Assembly: GCA_035716005.1 (NCBI GenBank)
Contig: DASTKG010000159.1
Coordinates: 1-17,519, forward strand
Reading direction: 5' to 3'
DNA: 17,519 nucleotides
From: SZUA-252 sp035716005
Lineage (GTDB): Bacteria; Eisenbacteria; RBG-16-71-46; SZUA-252
Of this stretch, positions 14,687 to 17,519 are shown one piece after another. The first letter of the stretch is position 1, and each line of letters opens with the position of its first letter. The notes under the pieces are model-generated. The model was not told where the DNA came from. It made no database searches and was given only the letters and a program-made list of their open reading frames with translations. The position numbers were made by a program, and so were the translations under genes.

Positions 14687-15681
14687 CCGGACCGACCGAA
14701 CGCCGCCTCGCCTCGCTCCGCGCGATCCTCATGCAGAGCGACGCCGAGCTTCGCGCGCAGCTCCCCGAGTATTTCCTCACCTATTACAAGCACCTGAACA
14801 TCCTGCGCAACCCGGCGCGGATCGAGCACATCATCCAGAAGGGCCGCGAGATGCACCGCTACCTCGAGGCCGACGGGAAGGAGATCCTCGACCTCGGCGC
14901 GGGCTGGGGGATCGAAGCGCTCCTCGTGGCGATCCACGGCGCGAAGAAGGTGATCGCCACGGAGATCGATCGCGACATGGTCGCGGTCGGGACCTACCTG
15001 GCGCAGAAGATCGACCCTCCCGTCGAGAACTTCGAATCGCGTTTCGGCGACGGGATCGCCATGGAGTTCCCGAGCGGCTCCTTCGACGGCGTCATGGCGA
15101 ATTGCGTCATCTCGCACGTGCGGGACCTCGAGGGATTCCTGGCCGAGGCCCACCGACTTCTTCGCCCGGGCGGGATCTTCTTCCTCAGCGACGAGAACAA
15201 CTCGCTCTACCTCCCCGCGCGGGGCCGGCGGCGCAAGGGGTGGCACGACATGGAGCGGGAGCCGAACGGCCCCTACTTCGAGGCGAGGCGAGCCATGATC
15301 GGAGAGCACTTCCCGGGCCTGAGCGCGAACCAGCTCCTGGAAGCCGTGCGCCAGACGCGCGGCCTCTGGGGCGACCAGGTGGCCGACGGGGTGCGCGAAT
15401 TCCTGAAGAGCGGACGCCTTGAGCGGAAGCCCGTCTTCCTCTACCGCGACCCGCGGGACGGCCAGTACCCGGAGCGGGAGCTGAATCCCTTCTGGATGAT
15501 GGAGAAGTTCCGGGAGGCCCGCCTCGAGCCCGAACTCCTTCCGGCCTTCTTCTCCCGGGGAATCGAGGTCCATCCGCGGCAGGTGGTGAAGGACACCCTT
15601 CGCTTCTTCTGCTCGCGCTGGCCCGTGCTTTCGGTCTATGTCTGGCCCATCATGAGGCTTCGGGGCCGAAAAGCCCGTTGA
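14683..15681 (+). CDS. Class I SAM-dependent methyltransferase, unknown acceptor
   Basis: A 332-residue protein from a GTG that overlaps the upstream stop (GTGA). The N-terminal 60 residues are helical (AQLPEYFLTYYKHLNILR). Motif I is EILDLGAGWGIEALLVA (from about 67), with the motif II acid in IATEIDRDMV (about 91-99). FPSGSFDGVMANCVISHVRDLEGFL and LLRPGGIFFLSDENN complete a Methyltransf_11-type core by about residue 175. The remaining about 150 residues, with GWHDMEREPNGPYFEARR, are an unusual C-terminal extension, ending in an aromatic-rich stretch with two tryptophans and a basic tail (RLRGRKAR). Such an extension may bind the acceptor or the membrane. Coupling to the activator gene suggests co-expression, but they need not share a pathway. 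An ATG at 14731 is the alternative start. Confidence 0.8.
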   Translation: MTGPTERRLASLRAILMQSDAELRAQLPEYFLTYYKHLNILRNPARIEHIIQKGREMHRYLEADGKEILDLGAGWGIEALLVAIHGAKKVIATEIDRDMVAVGTYLAQKIDPPVENFESRFGDGIAMEFPSGSFDGVMANCVISHVRDLEGFLAEAHRLLRPGGIFFLSDENNSLYLPARGRRRKGWHDMEREPNGPYFEARRAMIGEHFPGLSANQLLEAVRQTRGLWGDQVADGVREFLKSGRLERKPVFLYRDPRDGQYPERELNPFWMMEKFREARLEPELLPAFFSRGIEVHPRQVVKDTLRFFCSRWPVLSVYVWPIMRLRGRKAR

Positions 15682-15707
15682 CACCCCTCCGGACGGCAGC
15701 CTAGTCT
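15678..15707 (+). promoter_or_regulatory. Sigma-70-type promoter of the DUF6754-like gene, leaderless type
   Basis: TTGACA (15678-15683) is followed by an 18-base spacer and TAGTCT (15702-15707), then only 7 bases to the GTG at 15715. The -35 is perfect and overlaps the TGA stop of the methyltransferase (15679-15681). The arrangement predicts transcription starting at the GTG itself. Confidence 0.65.
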
Positions 15708-15714
15708 GCCCTCC

Positions 15715-16908
15715 GTGCGAACCACAGCGTCGATCTTCCTTCTCCTGACGCTTCTGCTGACCGCGGCGCCGGCCTCGGCCTCGGCGCCGCAGACCACGCC
15801 GCCTCCTCCACCTGAACTCCCCGCGGCATCCGATTTCAAAGCCGTGGATCGCCCCGGCGACAGCGGGAAGGCGATTCTGCTCACCTGGAAGGATCCCGCG
15901 ACGCTTCCCGAAGGCGCGATGCTCGAAGTGCGGCGCGCGGTGCCGCCGGCCGACGAATTCGAGACGCTGACGAAGGTGGCGCCGGGGACGCAGCGGTTCG
16001 TCGACGCGAAGGCCGAGGACGGGAAGACCTACCGATACGAGCTTCGCGTGCGCGGCATGGAGACCCCCGATTCGCTCGGCATCGCCGGGGCGGTCGGTCC
16101 CGCGCTCGTGAGCGATCCGGTCTCGTCCCACGACAACTGGTTCCGGCCGGAGCGCACGAATTCCCTCATCGCGAACCTCATCTTCGTCGGGCTCATCCTC
16201 TCGTCCATCGCGGCGGCCCGCTCGGGCAAGCCGATCTTCATTCGGCGCATCGCCGGCTTGAACGCGGTCGACGAGGCGATCGGCCGCGCGACCGAGCTGG
16301 GCAAGAAGGTCCTCTACGTTCCCGGCATCCAGAGCATGGACGACATCCAGACGATCGCGTCGATCGCGATCCTGGGGCACGTGGCCCGCGCCACGGCCCG
16401 TTACGGCACCGATCTCGACGTGCCGAACAAGGATCCGCTCACCTTCGTCTCCGCGCGCGAGGCGGTGAAAGCCTCCTACATGGCGGAGGGGCGCCCCGAT
16501 CTCTACCGCGAGGACATGGTCAACTACGTCACCTACGACCAGTTCGCCTACACGGCCACTGTCTCGGCGCGCATGATCCGCGAGAAACCGGCCGCGATCT
16601 TCCTGGTCGGCTACTTCTTCGCGGAGTCCCTGATCCTGGCCGAAACCGGGCAGTCGACGGGCGCGATCCAGATCGCCGGGCAGGCCGATCCGACCCAGCT
16701 GCCGTTCTTCGTCGCCACCTGCGATTACACGCTGATCGGCGAGGAGCTCTACGCGGCGGGCGCCTACCTCTCGCGCGAGCCCGTCCTCCTCGGCTCCATG
16801 CGCGGGCAGGACATCGCGAAAGCGCTCCTCATGGTCGTCGGCATCTCCGGCATCGTGGCGGTGAGCCTCGGCGCGACCTGGTTCCTCAGACTCGTGCAGA
16901 CCCAATGA
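15715..16908 (+). CDS. DUF6754-like membrane protein with signal peptide and FN3-like domain
   Basis: A 397-residue protein of unknown function. Residues 1-24 form a signal peptide (hydrophobic SIFLLLTLLLTAAPA, then an ASA-type cleavage site), followed by a Pro-rich linker (25-38). Residues about 39-133 look like one fibronectin type III or similar beta-sandwich domain (ILLTWKD, LEVRRA, DGKTYRYELRV). A membrane helix lies at about 150-168 and a second at about 368-391. Between them is a 200-residue domain, predicted cytoplasmic from the topology, with GLNAVDEAIGRATELGKKVLYVPG (written here in part: GLNAVDEAIGRA, KKVLYVPG), MDDIQTIASIAILGHVA, FVSAREAVKASY and FFVATCDYTLIGEELYAAGAY. This arrangement recalls the DUF6754 family, recalled from memory and not searched. 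The stop overlaps the next gene in ATGA, so the two products likely work together. The GTG start is supported by the promoter 7 bases upstream. Confidence 0.7.
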   Translation: MRTTASIFLLLTLLLTAAPASASAPQTTPPPPPELPAASDFKAVDRPGDSGKAILLTWKDPATLPEGAMLEVRRAVPPADEFETLTKVAPGTQRFVDAKAEDGKTYRYELRVRGMETPDSLGIAGAVGPALVSDPVSSHDNWFRPERTNSLIANLIFVGLILSSIAAARSGKPIFIRRIAGLNAVDEAIGRATELGKKVLYVPGIQSMDDIQTIASIAILGHVARATARYGTDLDVPNKDPLTFVSAREAVKASYMAEGRPDLYREDMVNYVTYDQFAYTATVSARMIREKPAAIFLVGYFFAESLILAETGQSTGAIQIAGQADPTQLPFFVATCDYTLIGEELYAAGAYLSREPVLLGSMRGQDIAKALLMVVGISGIVAVSLGATWFLRLVQTQ

Positions 16909-17519
16909 ACTTCGACGTCGGACGCGTGACGCTCGTCGCCCTCTTCGCGATCGTTCCCATCGTGGGGATCGCGCTGGGGATGCGCGCGCCGGCGCTCCGC
17001 AGCAAGATTCCGGTCCTCGTCGCGCTCTTCGCCGGGTTGATCCCGATCCTCTCGCTCTACATCCCGAAGGACTTCATGTCGGGCGACAGCGGCATGAGCC
17101 CCCGCCTCGATCAGTGGCTCATCATCGTCGCGGCGTTCGCGCTCCTCCTCGGCATCACGAACGTCCTCTCGGTGAACAGCCGGAAGATCAGCCGCCGCGA
17201 GTCGGGGTGGCCCTTCGCGCTGGTCCTGCTCACCGGGCTGATCGTGACGAGCGCCTTCGGGATCTACGGCGCGATCTCGAAGCAGGGGATCGGCCTGCTG
17301 CCCGACGGCTCCTCGACGCCGTTCAACTGGGTCACGGTCTACGTCTTCCAGTCGCTCCAATCGACGATCTTCGCGCTCCTCGCGTTCTTCATGGCGAGCG
17401 CCGCCGTGCGCGCCTTCCGGGCCCGGAACACGGAGGCGACGATTCTCCTCATCGCCGGCGGGATCGTGATGGCGGGGCGCGTTCCGCTCCTCGAGTTCCT
17501 CGCGGCGCCGTTCCCCCCG
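16905..17519 (+). CDS. Polytopic membrane protein of unknown function, partial at the window end
   Basis: The frame opens at an ATG overlapping the previous stop (ATGA) and stays open to the last base, giving 205 residues with no stop. The product begins MNFDVGRVTLVALFAIVPI. Membrane helices are predicted at about 8-25, 35-53, 71-89, 102-122, 142-166 and 178-195, so at least six. The loop 54-70 (KDFMSGDSGMSPRLDQ) and the loop 123-141 (GAISKQGIGLLPDGSS) are non-basic and probably periplasmic, while the basic segment 91-100 (NSRKISRRES) is probably cytoplasmic. I do not recognise the family. The tight overlap with the DUF6754-like gene points to a membrane complex of the two. The C-terminal end is missing from this window. 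Confidence 0.75.
   Translation, partial: MNFDVGRVTLVALFAIVPIVGIALGMRAPALRSKIPVLVALFAGLIPILSLYIPKDFMSGDSGMSPRLDQWLIIVAAFALLLGITNVLSVNSRKISRRESGWPFALVLLTGLIVTSAFGIYGAISKQGIGLLPDGSSTPFNWVTVYVFQSLQSTIFALLAFFMASAAVRAFRARNTEATILLIAGGIVMAGRVPLLEFLAAPFPP

Noticed and set aside
1633..15714. Sigma-54 (-24/-12) promoters upstream of genes in the locus, suggested by the activator
   Set aside because: No TGGC-N7-TGC-like arrangement with good matches was found in the gaps before genes; TGGCAC strings seen by eye lie inside coding regions without the -12 half.
14620..16905. Long open frame on the minus strand (over 750 codons) opposite the methyltransferase and DUF6754-like genes
   Set aside because: Its translation is dominated by Arg, Glu, Asp, Gly and His with no domain motif, as expected from the complement of high-GC codons; the plus-strand genes have clear motifs.

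Overview
This window is a high-GC stretch (most codons end in G or C) carrying most of a surface-polysaccharide biosynthesis locus. At its right end are a sigma-54 activator, a methyltransferase and a gene pair of unknown function. The envelope gene set suggests a diderm bacterium. The family mix (CgeB-like transferase, TIGR03087-like transferase, GAF-type sigma-54 activator, DUF6754-like membrane protein) together with very high GC suggests a little-cultured phylum such as Candidatus Eisenbacteria, Latescibacterota or Gemmatimonadota. That placement is inference from memory; nothing in the window fixes the taxonomy.

Layout. (1) 1-600: the C-terminal part of a Wzz-type chain-length protein, cut by the window edge, facing a minus-strand GT2 glycosyltransferase (619-1632). 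(2) 1719-7068: a plus-strand operon of an O-antigen polymerase/ligase-like protein, a small methyltransferase, a WcaJ/WbaP-type phosphoglycosyltransferase, a second methyltransferase and a CgeB-like glycosyltransferase. (3) 7097-8464, minus strand: a Wzx-like flippase. (4) 8531-12906, plus strand: a GT2, two GT4 glycosyltransferases and a WecA/MraY-like polyprenyl-phosphate sugar-1-phosphate transferase. (5) 12995-15681: a GAF/AAA+/Fis sigma-54 activator overlapping a methyltransferase gene. (6) 15715-17519: a secreted/anchored DUF6754-like protein followed by a polytopic membrane protein that runs off the window.

How the genes fit together: the phosphoglycosyltransferases load the first sugar on undecaprenyl phosphate, the five glycosyltransferases extend the repeat unit, and the methyltransferases may decorate sugars. 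The flippase turns the unit across the inner membrane, the Wzy-like protein polymerises it or transfers it, and the Wzz-like protein sets chain length. This is the classic Wzx/Wzy pathway. The sigma-54 activator sits at the edge of the locus and may regulate it or something outside the window.

The most striking non-coding pattern is at transcription-unit starts. Six of the seven inferred promoters place a TANNNT-like -10 hexamer only 7-11 bases before the start codon, with no Shine-Dalgarno between. This predicts leaderless or nearly leaderless mRNAs. The exception is the sigma-54 activator, which has a textbook TTGACA-N17-TATCTT promoter in a low-GC island and a leader of roughly 55-60 nt. 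No RNA genes, CRISPR arrays, insertion sequences or gene-free stretches over 300 bases were seen; the longest gap between genes is about 88 bases.
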